From: Candidatus Hydrogenedentota bacterium
GTDB lineage: Bacteria > Hydrogenedentota > Hydrogenedentia > Hydrogenedentales > SLHB01
Direction of reading: 5' to 3'
DNA length: 64,000 nucleotides
Assembly: GCA_013359265.1 (NCBI GenBank)
Contig: JABWCD010000020.1
Location: forward strand, 62,001-126,000
The notes under the pieces were generated by a model. It did no database searches. It was not told where the DNA came from and saw nothing but the letters and a program-made list of their open reading frames with translations. A program made the position numbers and the translations under genes. Shown piece after piece: positions 9,037 through 17,767 of this stretch (position 1 is the first letter of the stretch; each line of letters starts with the position of its first letter).

Positions 9037-9621
9037 GTGAGTGATCGCGAGCAAAAAGCGTTTACGACATTCGAAGCGGCGAAGATTTGTCACGTCACAC
9101 ATCACAGCATCAAGAACTGGATCAAGCAGGGCCTGATCAAAGCGTCGCGTACACCGGGCGGTCATTACCGGATTCTCGAACATGACCTCGACGCGTTTCG
9201 CGAACAGTACGACATGTTCCCGCGCGACAAAGGTGCGAACCGCAGGCGCGTGATGATCGTCGATGACGATCCCGATGCGTTGGCGCTCATGGAAAAGATT
9301 CTCACCGATGAGGGCTTCGAGCTGATCAAAGTGAGCAACGCGACCGAAGTGGGGTTAAAGGCCGCGCAGTTGTCGCCCGACTTAATTCTGCTAGACTTCC
9401 TGATGCCGGAGATTAACGGTTTCGAGGTGTGCAAGGCGCTGCGCGAGAACGAACTCACGCGCGGCACGCCAATCATGGCGGTCACCTGCCTCTCGAAGGA
9501 ACAGGACATCGAACGCATCTTTTCCTGCGGTGCGGACGAGTACCTGGCGAAGCCGTTTAAGGTCGACCAGATGTTGGAGAAAGTGCGCGAGCTTCTCGGG
9601 CGCGGCCGCATCGTAGAATAG
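9037..9621 (+). CDS. Response regulator with N-terminal MerR/excisionase-type HTH and C-terminal receiver
   Basis: 194 residues from GTG 9037, chosen because GGAGG (9024-9028) sits eight bases upstream. The in-frame ATG at 9031 is only two bases from it, and 8995 has no ribosome site. Residues about 6-55 are a BldC/excisionase-like winged helix (TTFEAAKICHVTHHSIKNWI, then TPGGHYRI). Residues about 70-190 are a receiver domain with an acidic pocket (MIVDDDP), phospho-acceptor Asp in ILLDFLMPEINGFE, and a conserved Lys in LAKPFK. The order is reversed relative to most response regulators, which carry the receiver first. It probably binds DNA under control of the kinase encoded 23 bases downstream. 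Confidence 0.88.
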   Translation: MSDREQKAFTTFEAAKICHVTHHSIKNWIKQGLIKASRTPGGHYRILEHDLDAFREQYDMFPRDKGANRRRVMIVDDDPDALALMEKILTDEGFELIKVSNATEVGLKAAQLSPDLILLDFLMPEINGFEVCKALRENELTRGTPIMAVTCLSKEQDIERIFSCGADEYLAKPFKVDQMLEKVRELLGRGRIVE

Positions 9622-9644
9622 CGTACCGGCACGAAGGAGGCATC

Positions 9645-12600
9645 ATGCCTGCCGGCACACCCCGCGGTGGCATCGAGTGGAGAATCCTGAAGTCGATTCT
9701 CCTGATCGGCGCGCTGCCGCTCATCGTCGCCATCGTCGGCCTGCTTATCGCCGCCCGAGGGCAGACGTCGGCTGTCAAAGAGAATCTGTCCATCGCGGCC
9801 GACACGACATCGTACGGCCTTCGCAACGCGGCGAGCATCCGCCTGGAAGCGCTGGACCGTCTTGCCCGGAACCCGCGAATCGTCGGCGCTTTGATTCCAA
9901 GCGGTCCGGATGGCAAACCCTCCATACTGAGTTCGAGCCAGGCGAAGTTCGACGTCCGCGATTTCCTGGGCCGGCGAACGGACATTGATTACCCCGAGAG
10001 TTCGATGTCGGTATATGCCCTGTACGACGCAAAGGGGGACTTTGTTGATGGCACGGACGTAATAAACGATGGCGATCGCCCGTCGCACCCGGCATGGGTG
10101 TGGAGCGTACAGACGCCGCGATTCATGGACCTGGAATTCGTGCCCGACCAAGACCGCTATCTGGCGCAGGCGGTTGCGCCCGTGTTCTCCCCGACCAAAT
10201 CGGAACGCATCGGTTTCGTAGCGGAAACGTTCGACATCACGCCGCTGCTCATGTACGGGCTGGGCTACGATCCGCGGCGTGACTCGACTCCGCCGGTGGG
10301 AGATCACTACCGGCTCGTCTCGCCGAACGAAACCGGCGAAGTCGTCGCCTGGCGGCTCGAACCGACGGCCAATGCCGAATCGCCGAAATTCGTTCGCGAA
10401 TCCCTCGAGGCGGACTTCGGGACATACATGCTCGATCCGGCGCGCGGGGCCAGTGGCACCGCCGTCGTGTCCCGAATGCTCGCCGACGCCCCGGCGCTCG
10501 CAACGTTCATCGCGTACAACCGAATTTTCGACGACTACCCGCTCTTCGTGCTCGTCAGCCGGCCCGCTTCCATGGTCTACGCGCCGATTTGGTTCTGGTC
10601 GATCTTGGCCATCGCGGCATGCGCGCTGTCGATTGGCTTCTTTTACCTCAATGCGTACCGCAATGTGCACAACAACATAGTGCGCCCCGTGCTCCTGCTT
10701 AACGAGGGCGCGCAGATCATCGAGCGCGGCGACCTCGAACTCAAGCTCAAAATCGGCACCGGTGACGAAATCGAAGAGCTCGCAATGTCGTTCAACAAAA
10801 TGGCGCTCGCGCTCAAGCGAAATATTCGGCAATTGGAGGAATCCGAGGAAAAGTATCGCGGCCTCGTCGATTCAATGCGCGACGGAATCTTCCAGGCCGA
10901 TCTCGATGGTGTCATCGGTTTCGTGAACCCGGCGGCGGCGGAAATCCTCGGCTTCGAGTCGCAGGACGACGCAATCGGCACGAACATTCGCACGTTGTTC
11001 CGGGAAGTGGACGAGGTCGCCAGCTTCTTCTCCGAGCTCAAGGAGAAGGGATTCGTCGAGCGGTCGCGCATTTGGATGCAACGTTCCGACGAACGCGCCA
11101 CCTGCGTCGAACTTTCCGGTAACCTGCTCCACGACGAAGACCGGAAGCCCAACGGCATCGAGGGCATCTTCCGTGACGTCACGAAGAACATTCGTCTCGA
11201 ACGCGATGCGCGCGACCGCGCCGAGCGCCTCAGCGTCATCAGTCAGATTGCGAACGTGATTAATTCGAGCCTGGAAGCGGGACGCCTCTACGAGAGCCTA
11301 GTCGTCGAAGTGAAGAAGTTGATCGACTTCGATTACGCGGAATTGGCGCTGCTGGACGACGAAGGCGACCGCTTTGAGGCGCAGGCGCTTTGGCCCGAAC
11401 ATTCCGCGCCCGCGCGCGAATACACCGTGAGCCACGATGACAGTGTTTCCGCGCGCGTCTTGAAGACCGGCGAATGCCTCATCATGGCCGATCTGAACGC
11501 CTCGGGCTCCCCGGTAAACGGCCATTTTGCGCCGGGCCTGCGCAGTTGCGTGAGCGTTCCGCTCTTCGCAACGGGCCGGATTATCGGTACCCTGAACCTC
11601 GGCGCGCAACGGATTGACGCGTTCACGCAGCACGACGTTGACGTGCTCCAGCAAATGGCCCCTCACATCGCCGTCGCCATCCGCAATGCCCAGTTGCTCG
11701 AAAACCTCCAGCAATCGCTCGAAGAAGTGACGCTGGCGCGGGAGAAGTTGCACGAAGCCAACGAAGAACTTAAGACCTTGGATGAGATGAAAACCAACCT
11801 GCTCTCCAACGTGTCGCATGAACTGCGGACGCCGCTCGTTTCCGTCATGGGCTATACGGACATGATCATCAACGGCAAGGCGGGCCCTGTGAACGCGGAA
11901 CAGAAGGAGTATCTCGGAATAAGCCTGCGCAATATCGAAAAACTGGTCACCTTGATCGAGAACCTGCTCGACTTTTCGCGGCTGCATCGAGGAACGGAGA
12001 CCATTGTCTTCGACGAATTCGACCTGCGCGATTGCGCGAAGGCGAGCATGCAGGTCATTCAGCCCGTGGCCGACAGCCGCGGGATTAAGCTCGAACTGAA
12101 AGCGCCGGCCGAACCCGTCCTGGTGGAAGGCGACAAGAGCAAGCTCGGCCAGGTGTTTACGAACCTGTTGTCCAATGCCGTGAAATTCAACAAGGCGGAC
12201 GGGAGCATCGTCGTCGAATTCACAATAAAAGACGACTGTGTCCATGCGGCGGTCCACGATACAGGAATCGGAATTCCGCAGGAAGCGCTGGACAAGGTAT
12301 TCACGCGTTTCTACCAATATGACAGCTCTTCCACGCGCAAGTACGGCGGCACGGGCATTGGTCTCTCCATTTCGCAGGACATAGCGCGACTCCACGGAAC
12401 CCGCATTACCGTCTCGAGCGAGGTAGGGAAGGGGAGTACGTTCCGGTTCGTGCTGCCGCTCGCGGGAGTCCGTCGCGCGGATATGCGGGACACCGGCGGC
12501 GAAGGCGAAGCGCCGGGTACGCGTCTGCTCGTCGAGCTCGTGACGCTGGACCGCGCGTTGAGCGCGCAAGTGCGCACGTTGTTGCAGTCCGAAGGCATGG

Positions 12601-13286
12601 ATGTAATCCACGCCCTTGATGCGCAACATGGCATCAACCTCGCCCAGCGTCACAGCCCCGACTGCTTGCTCGTCGACTGCGCGACGGAGGACGATGCGGC
12701 CTCGTCTCCGCTCTTGGACGCGCTGCTGGCCGACAAGTCGGCGGGCGATATTCCGATTATCATGATGACCGGCGACGAAGAACTCTACGCGCGGTATCGG
12801 TCGCTTGTCGCGTCCCGCGTCAAGCGCAGTTTCAGAAAAAGTTCGCTTCTCAGCGGAATTCAATACGCCATCGGCCAAAGCCTGTCGACCGGTGAACCGC
12901 TCGGGCATAAGGTGTTGTGCGTCGACGACGATCCCGAAGTCCTTCGGTTCATCGAGCGTTGCCTCGAGGCCGAGGGCTTCGACGTTGTCACCTGCGTCTC
13001 GGGTGAACAGGCCCTACGGCTCGCACTCACCCGCGAATTCGGCGTAGTACTCATGGACATCGCCATGCCCGGCATGGATGGGTGGGAGGCATGCAGGCGG
13101 CTTAAACGCGATCATACGTTGACGGGCATCAAAGTGTTCATGGTGACTGCAAAACCCGTGGACAGCACTTCGTCGCGATACCGTGACTACGGGGCGGACG
13201 GGTATTTGCTCAAGCCGTTCCACGCCGAAGACCTGCTCGAACTTGTCCAGTCGGTTGCCACGCCGCGGATGGTGCGCGAGGTCTGA
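9645..13286 (+). CDS. Hybrid sensor histidine kinase (periplasmic sensor-HAMP-PAS-GAF-HisKA-HATPase-REC-REC)
   Basis: 1213 residues; the start follows AAGGAGG at five-base spacing. Order: TM1 about 14-38; periplasmic Cache-like sensor about 40-310; TM2 about 312-338; HAMP about 342-393; PAS about 396-520; GAF about 533-690. The HisKA domain has the phospho-acceptor His725 in NVSHELRTPL. The ATPase domain (about 790-945) has N-box NLLSNAVKF and G-box GGTGIGLSI. A first receiver-like domain (about 960-1080) is degenerate. A second complete receiver (about 1090-1209) has phospho-acceptor Asp1138 in VLMDIAMPGMDG. It likely senses an extracytoplasmic ligand, with extra cytoplasmic input through PAS/GAF, and relays phosphate internally and to the upstream HTH-receiver protein. 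Confidence 0.92.
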   Translation: MPAGTPRGGIEWRILKSILLIGALPLIVAIVGLLIAARGQTSAVKENLSIAADTTSYGLRNAASIRLEALDRLARNPRIVGALIPSGPDGKPSILSSSQAKFDVRDFLGRRTDIDYPESSMSVYALYDAKGDFVDGTDVINDGDRPSHPAWVWSVQTPRFMDLEFVPDQDRYLAQAVAPVFSPTKSERIGFVAETFDITPLLMYGLGYDPRRDSTPPVGDHYRLVSPNETGEVVAWRLEPTANAESPKFVRESLEADFGTYMLDPARGASGTAVVSRMLADAPALATFIAYNRIFDDYPLFVLVSRPASMVYAPIWFWSILAIAACALSIGFFYLNAYRNVHNNIVRPVLLLNEGAQIIERGDLELKLKIGTGDEIEELAMSFNKMALALKRNIRQLEESEEKYRGLVDSMRDGIFQADLDGVIGFVNPAAAEILGFESQDDAIGTNIRTLFREVDEVASFFSELKEKGFVERSRIWMQRSDERATCVELSGNLLHDEDRKPNGIEGIFRDVTKNIRLERDARDRAERLSVISQIANVINSSLEAGRLYESLVVEVKKLIDFDYAELALLDDEGDRFEAQALWPEHSAPAREYTVSHDDSVSARVLKTGECLIMADLNASGSPVNGHFAPGLRSCVSVPLFATGRIIGTLNLGAQRIDAFTQHDVDVLQQMAPHIAVAIRNAQLLENLQQSLEEVTLAREKLHEANEELKTLDEMKTNLLSNVSHELRTPLVSVMGYTDMIINGKAGPVNAEQKEYLGISLRNIEKLVTLIENLLDFSRLHRGTETIVFDEFDLRDCAKASMQVIQPVADSRGIKLELKAPAEPVLVEGDKSKLGQVFTNLLSNAVKFNKADGSIVVEFTIKDDCVHAAVHDTGIGIPQEALDKVFTRFYQYDSSSTRKYGGTGIGLSISQDIARLHGTRITVSSEVGKGSTFRFVLPLAGVRRADMRDTGGEGEAPGTRLLVELVTLDRALSAQVRTLLQSEGMDVIHALDAQHGINLAQRHSPDCLLVDCATEDDAASSPLLDALLADKSAGDIPIIMMTGDEELYARYRSLVASRVKRSFRKSSLLSGIQYAIGQSLSTGEPLGHKVLCVDDDPEVLRFIERCLEAEGFDVVTCVSGEQALRLALTREFGVVLMDIAMPGMDGWEACRRLKRDHTLTGIKVFMVTAKPVDSTSSRYRDYGADGYLLKPFHAEDLLELVQSVATPRMVREV

Positions 13287-13291
13287 TCGAA

Positions 13292-15118
13292 GTGATGTCC
13301 CATGTTCCCCCCGGCAAGATCGGCCGGCCGTTCCCGACCCTGCTGCGCTACAACCGCAAGTACTGGCGCGCATACGTCGCGGGTCTCGTTCTGGCGATGT
13401 TCTTCTCGCTGGTGGGCCTTGCCATGCCGATGGTGCTGGGCCATATGGTCGATCGGTTCACCGTACAGGCGCTTACGCGGCCGATGCTGGTGGTGTATTG
13501 CGGTGCCCTGATCGGATTGGGGATCGTCACCGGTGTCGCCCGCTACTTCGAGCGAACGCTCATAATTGGCGCGTCGCGCCGGTTCGAATTCGATCTGCGC
13601 AACGACTATTTCCTCGCCGTTCAATCGCAGGCGCGCGAGTTTTTCACTAGAACTCCAACGGGCGAGATTCTGGCCCGCGCGTCGAACGACATCGCCTACG
13701 TACGCGAACTGATTGGCCCGGGCGTAATGGGCACCGTAGACATGCTGCGCCTTCCGTTCACGCTCGCCGTGATGGTGTATTACAGCGCAACCTTGACCTT
13801 GGTCGCGTGTATACCGCTCCCGGTCGTTTCGCTGCTGGTCTATCTGTTTATCACCTACATGCACAAGCAGTCGCAAATCGTACAGGACCAGTTCGGCGTG
13901 GTGACGACGAAGGTGCAGGAGAACCTCGCGGGGGCGCGCGTCGTCCAGGCGTACGGCACCGGGGATATCGAAATCGCCGCGTTTGGAAAGGAATCCGGCA
14001 AATACATGCGGGAGAGCATCAAGCTCTCGGTCGTAATGTCGTTCGCCTGGCCCGTGATCGGGATGATGGTGGGCGCGGTCATGCTGCTCGTTATTTGGTG
14101 GGGCGGAGGCATGGTGCTTGACGGCGCAATCGTGTCGCGGCCCGCGTGTACTGACGCGGGAATTGCGCTCGATCGTGTGCCGTTCACGCTCGGCGATTTC
14201 ACGGCGTTCATGGCCTGCCTGCTGCTGCTGGCGTGGCCCCTGGCGGAGTTTGGGTGGGTGATGACCCTGTACCAGCGCGGGGCCGTAAGCATGAAGCGAA
14301 TTTCGGAGTACATGGCAAGAACTCCCGCCATCCGCGATACGGCAATGACGGACCACTCTATTACTTCGATTCGCGGGGCAATCGAGTTCGACGGTGTGCG
14401 GCTCGATTACGATGGGCGCACGGCGCTGCGAGACGTTTCGTTCGCCGTGCAACCGGGTCAAACGGTGGCATTTGTCGGCCCGACGGGATCCGGCAAAACG
14501 TCCATCGTCTCGCTGCTGACGCGAGAGTACGAACCGGCTGGCGGTATCGTGCGCGTGGATGGAGTGGATATTCGAACCCTCCCGCTGCAGACGCTGCGAT
14601 CGGGAATTGCATATGTGCCGCAAGACACCTTTCTCTTCTCCGACACGATCCGCGCGAACCTTACCTTCGGGCGGCCGGATGCGGAGCAGGACGAGGTCGA
14701 CTACGCTGCCGACGTCGCACAACTCACCGAGACCGTCAATTCGTTTCCGAACCGGTACGAAACGCTGCTTGGCGAACGCGGGGTCAATCTCTCGGGCGGT
14801 CAGAAGCAGCGCCTCGCCATTGCACGGGCAGTTGTTATGGATGCCCCCATCTTGATTCTCGACGATGCGCTGTCGAGCGTGGACACGCACACGGAAGAAC
14901 AAATTCTGCAGCGCCTCATGGATGTCCTCACTCAACGCACCAGCATCATCATCTCGCATCGTGTTTCGACCGTGCAGCACGCGGACCTCATTCTCGTGCT
15001 GCGCGACGGACGCATCGCCGAGCGCGGCACGCACGAACAACTCCTCGCGCTGGGAGGTCAATACGCGGAGATGCACGAGCGGCAACTGTTGGAAGAAGAA
15101 CTGGAGACGACCGCGTGA
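13292..15118 (+). CDS. ABC exporter half-transporter, degenerate-site subunit
   Basis: 608 residues from GTG 13292 (an ATG lies one codon later). The N-terminal half has six transmembrane helices of the type I exporter fold. The C-terminal half is a nucleotide-binding domain with Walker A GPTGSGKTS, Q-loop YVPQDTFLFSD, canonical signature LSGGQ (about 500-504) and Walker B ILILDDALSSVD. The residue after the Walker B Asp is Asp525 instead of the catalytic Glu, the hallmark of the degenerate subunit in heterodimeric exporters such as TM287/288. It starts five bases after the kinase stop and overlaps its partner gene by four bases. Substrate unknown; lipids, drugs or peptides are all possible for the family. 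Confidence 0.93.
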   Translation: MMSHVPPGKIGRPFPTLLRYNRKYWRAYVAGLVLAMFFSLVGLAMPMVLGHMVDRFTVQALTRPMLVVYCGALIGLGIVTGVARYFERTLIIGASRRFEFDLRNDYFLAVQSQAREFFTRTPTGEILARASNDIAYVRELIGPGVMGTVDMLRLPFTLAVMVYYSATLTLVACIPLPVVSLLVYLFITYMHKQSQIVQDQFGVVTTKVQENLAGARVVQAYGTGDIEIAAFGKESGKYMRESIKLSVVMSFAWPVIGMMVGAVMLLVIWWGGGMVLDGAIVSRPACTDAGIALDRVPFTLGDFTAFMACLLLLAWPLAEFGWVMTLYQRGAVSMKRISEYMARTPAIRDTAMTDHSITSIRGAIEFDGVRLDYDGRTALRDVSFAVQPGQTVAFVGPTGSGKTSIVSLLTREYEPAGGIVRVDGVDIRTLPLQTLRSGIAYVPQDTFLFSDTIRANLTFGRPDAEQDEVDYAADVAQLTETVNSFPNRYETLLGERGVNLSGGQKQRLAIARAVVMDAPILILDDALSSVDTHTEEQILQRLMDVLTQRTSIIISHRVSTVQHADLILVLRDGRIAERGTHEQLLALGGQYAEMHERQLLEEELETTA

Positions 15119-17007
15119 GCGCAGGATTCCACACAGAAGACGAGGCTCACGAACGCGCTTACGACGCGCGCCTGATGCGGCGTCTGTTGGGATACGTCAG
15201 GCCATTTGCCGGCTGGTTTGCCGTGGCCGTCGTGTTGCTTTTCGTTGCATCGGTGCTCGGCAACTTTACGCCGCTCATCATGATGAACGCGATTGACACC
15301 TACGTGAACAATCCCGAACGTATGCAGGCACAGCAAGCGCTTGCCGTTTCGGCAACGCCGGATGCCGCGGCGGTTGCGCAACTCGAACAACTGAAACTGG
15401 AAGACCGCCGCGGATTGTCCCGGCTTATGCTGCTCATTGGCGGGCTGTTCCTGGCCGAGTCGGCGTTTCGATACGCCCAAATGGTCATCGTCGCGTGGAT
15501 TGGCCAGAAAACGATGTTCGAGATGCGTATGCGCATCTTCGCGCACCTCCAGAACATGTCCTTGCGGTTCTTGGATAAGAACCCGCTCGGCCGCCTGATG
15601 ACGCGCGTGACCAACGACGTGGAAAAGGTGCAAGCGACAATCGTCGCCGGAGTCGAACAAACCATCAGCGACATGTTCACCATTGTCGTCGTTGTCGTCT
15701 TTATGGTGTGGACCAACTGGCAGATCGCAGCGATCGTCCTTTCGACGATTCCGTTCGTCTTCGTTACGGGCATGGTTTTTCGCAGGTATGCGCGGCGGTC
15801 TTATCTTGAAGTGCGGCGTAAGGTGGCGAAGCTGAACGCGTACATGCAGGAAATCGTCAGCGGCATGCGGGTGGTCCAGGTGTTCCGTCAGGAGGCGCGC
15901 TGTTACGAGCAGTTCCGCGTCATCAACGCCGAGCACCGCGACGAATGGTTCCGGCAGATTCGAAACTTCGCAATCTACTATCCCGTGATCGATTTTCTGG
16001 GCACATTGGCGCTTGCGCTGATCATCCTGTATCACGGATGGGAAGTGCTCGGACTTCAGGCGACGGGGCAAGACGTTGTGCAGGTGGGACTTTTCTTCGC
16101 GTACCTGCAATGGGCGGAACGCCTGTACGGCCCAATCCGGGCGCTGACCGATCGGTACAATGTACTGCTTGAGGCGATGGCGTCGTCCGAGCGCATCTTC
16201 ACGCTGCTCGATACACCGGAGGACATCCCAAACAAACCCAATGCGATCAGGCCCTCGATGTTTCAGGGCCGCGTCGAGTTCCGCGACGTATGGTTCGGAT
16301 ACGACCCCGAGCTTCCCGTATTGAAAGGGATCAATCTGACGATCGAGCCGGGCCAGCGCGTCGCCATCGTCGGTCATACTGGCGCGGGGAAGACGACATT
16401 TATCAATCTGCTGAGCCGGTTCTACGATATTCAACGCGGAAGCATATTGATTGACGGCAAGGATGTGCGCGACTACGACAAGACCGAACTACGCAAACGA
16501 ATCGGCATCGTGTTGCAGGATGTGTTCCTTTTTTCGGGGACCATCCGGGACAACATCACCTTGGGCAGTCCGGGAATCAGCGATGACGCAGTCCGCGGGT
16601 GCGCGGCACACGTAAACGCGGCGTCGTTCATCGAATCGCTGCCGGGCCAGTACGACTTCGCAGTCGGCGAGCGCGGCTGCAATCTGTCCACGGGCCAGCG
16701 CCAACTGCTGGCTTTCGCGCGCGCACTCGCGCACGACCCGCAGATTCTCGTGCTGGACGAGGCGACCTCGAGCGTGGATACGGCGACCGAGGCCTTGATT
16801 CAGGACGCGATTGTGAAACTGATGGACGAGCGCACCTCAATCGTCATTGCGCACCGCCTTTCGACGGTGCAACACGCGGACCGGATCGTGGTAATGCACC
16901 ACGGCGAAATCCGTGAGGTGGGCACCCATCAGGAACTGCTGGCGCATCGCGGCCTCTACTATACGCTCTATCGGTTGCAGTATAAGGATCAGCCGGAAGC
17001 GGCCTAA
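15115..17007 (+). CDS. ABC exporter half-transporter, catalytic subunit
   Basis: 630 residues from the GTG at 15115 that overlaps the partner's stop (GTGA). The frame stays open far upstream, but only within the antisense-free shadow of the partner gene. Six transmembrane helices occupy about 1-330, with a charged insertion between the first two (about residues 60-100). The nucleotide-binding domain has Walker A GHTGAGKTT, Walker B ILVLDEATSSVD with catalytic Glu549, and a non-canonical signature LSTGQ (524-528). The altered signature faces the partner's Asp-type Walker B in the degenerate composite site, and the intact pair forms the active site, so the two proteins almost certainly function as a heterodimer. 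The stop is one base from the end of the convergent glycosyltransferase gene. Confidence 0.93.
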   Translation: MSAGFHTEDEAHERAYDARLMRRLLGYVRPFAGWFAVAVVLLFVASVLGNFTPLIMMNAIDTYVNNPERMQAQQALAVSATPDAAAVAQLEQLKLEDRRGLSRLMLLIGGLFLAESAFRYAQMVIVAWIGQKTMFEMRMRIFAHLQNMSLRFLDKNPLGRLMTRVTNDVEKVQATIVAGVEQTISDMFTIVVVVVFMVWTNWQIAAIVLSTIPFVFVTGMVFRRYARRSYLEVRRKVAKLNAYMQEIVSGMRVVQVFRQEARCYEQFRVINAEHRDEWFRQIRNFAIYYPVIDFLGTLALALIILYHGWEVLGLQATGQDVVQVGLFFAYLQWAERLYGPIRALTDRYNVLLEAMASSERIFTLLDTPEDIPNKPNAIRPSMFQGRVEFRDVWFGYDPELPVLKGINLTIEPGQRVAIVGHTGAGKTTFINLLSRFYDIQRGSILIDGKDVRDYDKTELRKRIGIVLQDVFLFSGTIRDNITLGSPGISDDAVRGCAAHVNAASFIESLPGQYDFAVGERGCNLSTGQRQLLAFARALAHDPQILVLDEATSSVDTATEALIQDAIVKLMDERTSIVIAHRLSTVQHADRIVVMHHGEIREVGTHQELLAHRGLYYTLYRLQYKDQPEAA

Positions 17008-17008
17008 G

Positions 17009-17758
17009 CTACGGCGAGTATGGATTTGCTCCGCGCGCGGGGCGCCACCCGAACCACGAGAGGAACCGGTAACGCAGAATCATTCCGATCATCGACATGC
17101 CGAGGAAGAAAGCCTTCACCTTACTGCCGGTAACGGAGGACTCGCCGACGCGCCGCTTGTAGTTGACCGGTATCTCGATAAAATGGATTCCGTTCAGGAT
17201 GACGATGAGCAGCATCTGCGGGCCGAACGCAGACCCGCCGATGGAGAAGTAGGGCGCGATCTTTTCGTACGCGTCACGGCGAAAGAGCCGCATCGAACAA
17301 CCGACGTCGGTGAGCAACGTCGTGTTGAACAGAAACTCGACCAACTTGCCAACGGCCCAATTGCCCCATTTAAGGAAGATGCCCATGTTCGCGCCTTCCC
17401 ACACGAATTCGCGTTGCGTGCGCGTGCCAAAAACGACGGGCACGTCGTCGGAGTACGCGAGCATCTTGATGACGTCGTGCCCGGAGAAGGTGCCGTCCGG
17501 CTCGGCGATAATCAGTATCTCGCCGGTGGCTTCGGCAAGGCCTTTCCAGATCGCGTGGCCATAGCCCTGCCGCTTTTCGTACACGAGGCGGGCCCTCGTC
17601 TGTTTCACCTCGTCGTCCGTGCCCTCCGCCGCGTTGTTGTTCACGACGACGACCTCGTCGACATGGCCGGTCGCGAAGAAATCCTCGATCGCGGTGCGGA
17701 TCGAGTCCCTTTCGTTATACGTGGGGAAAATGACGGAGACGGACTTGTAATGCCACAT
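17009..17758 (-). CDS. Family 2 glycosyltransferase (dolichol/polyprenyl-phosphate sugar synthase-like)
   Basis: 249 residues with a GT-A fold. The nucleotide-binding start SVIFPTYNERDSI is at about 6-18. DEVVVVNNNAAEGTDD follows at about 34-49. The metal-binding region is EILIIAEPDGTFSG near residue 85, a variant of the usual D-x-D. No C-terminal membrane pair is evident beyond a short hydrophobic segment (KAFFLGMSMIGMILRYRFL). It likely transfers a sugar to a lipid carrier. It lies nine bases downstream of a GT-C-like membrane protein gene on the same strand, which suggests that the lipid-linked sugar feeds that enzyme. Confidence 0.85.
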   Translation of the reverse strand: MWHYKSVSVIFPTYNERDSIRTAIEDFFATGHVDEVVVVNNNAAEGTDDEVKQTRARLVYEKRQGYGHAIWKGLAEATGEILIIAEPDGTFSGHDVIKMLAYSDDVPVVFGTRTQREFVWEGANMGIFLKWGNWAVGKLVEFLFNTTLLTDVGCSMRLFRRDAYEKIAPYFSIGGSAFGPQMLLIVILNGIHFIEIPVNYKRRVGESSVTGSKVKAFFLGMSMIGMILRYRFLSWFGWRPARGANPYSP

Positions 17759-17767
17759 GCGCGAATT

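Noticed and set aside
9165-12908. Two minus-strand open frames of more than 530 codons antisense to the regulator/kinase region
   Set aside because: Artefacts of GC-rich codon use; the plus-strand frames carry all receiver and kinase motifs.
13187-15085. A long minus-strand open frame of about 630 codons antisense to the first ABC exporter gene
   Set aside because: Its translation is Arg/His-rich with no family motifs, and it mirrors the codon bias of a clear ABC transporter on the other strand.
14233-15114. A 294-codon upstream extension of the second ABC gene
   Set aside because: It lies out of frame inside the first ABC gene with poor protein composition. The GTG at 15115 overlapping the partner's stop gives a normal half-transporter length.
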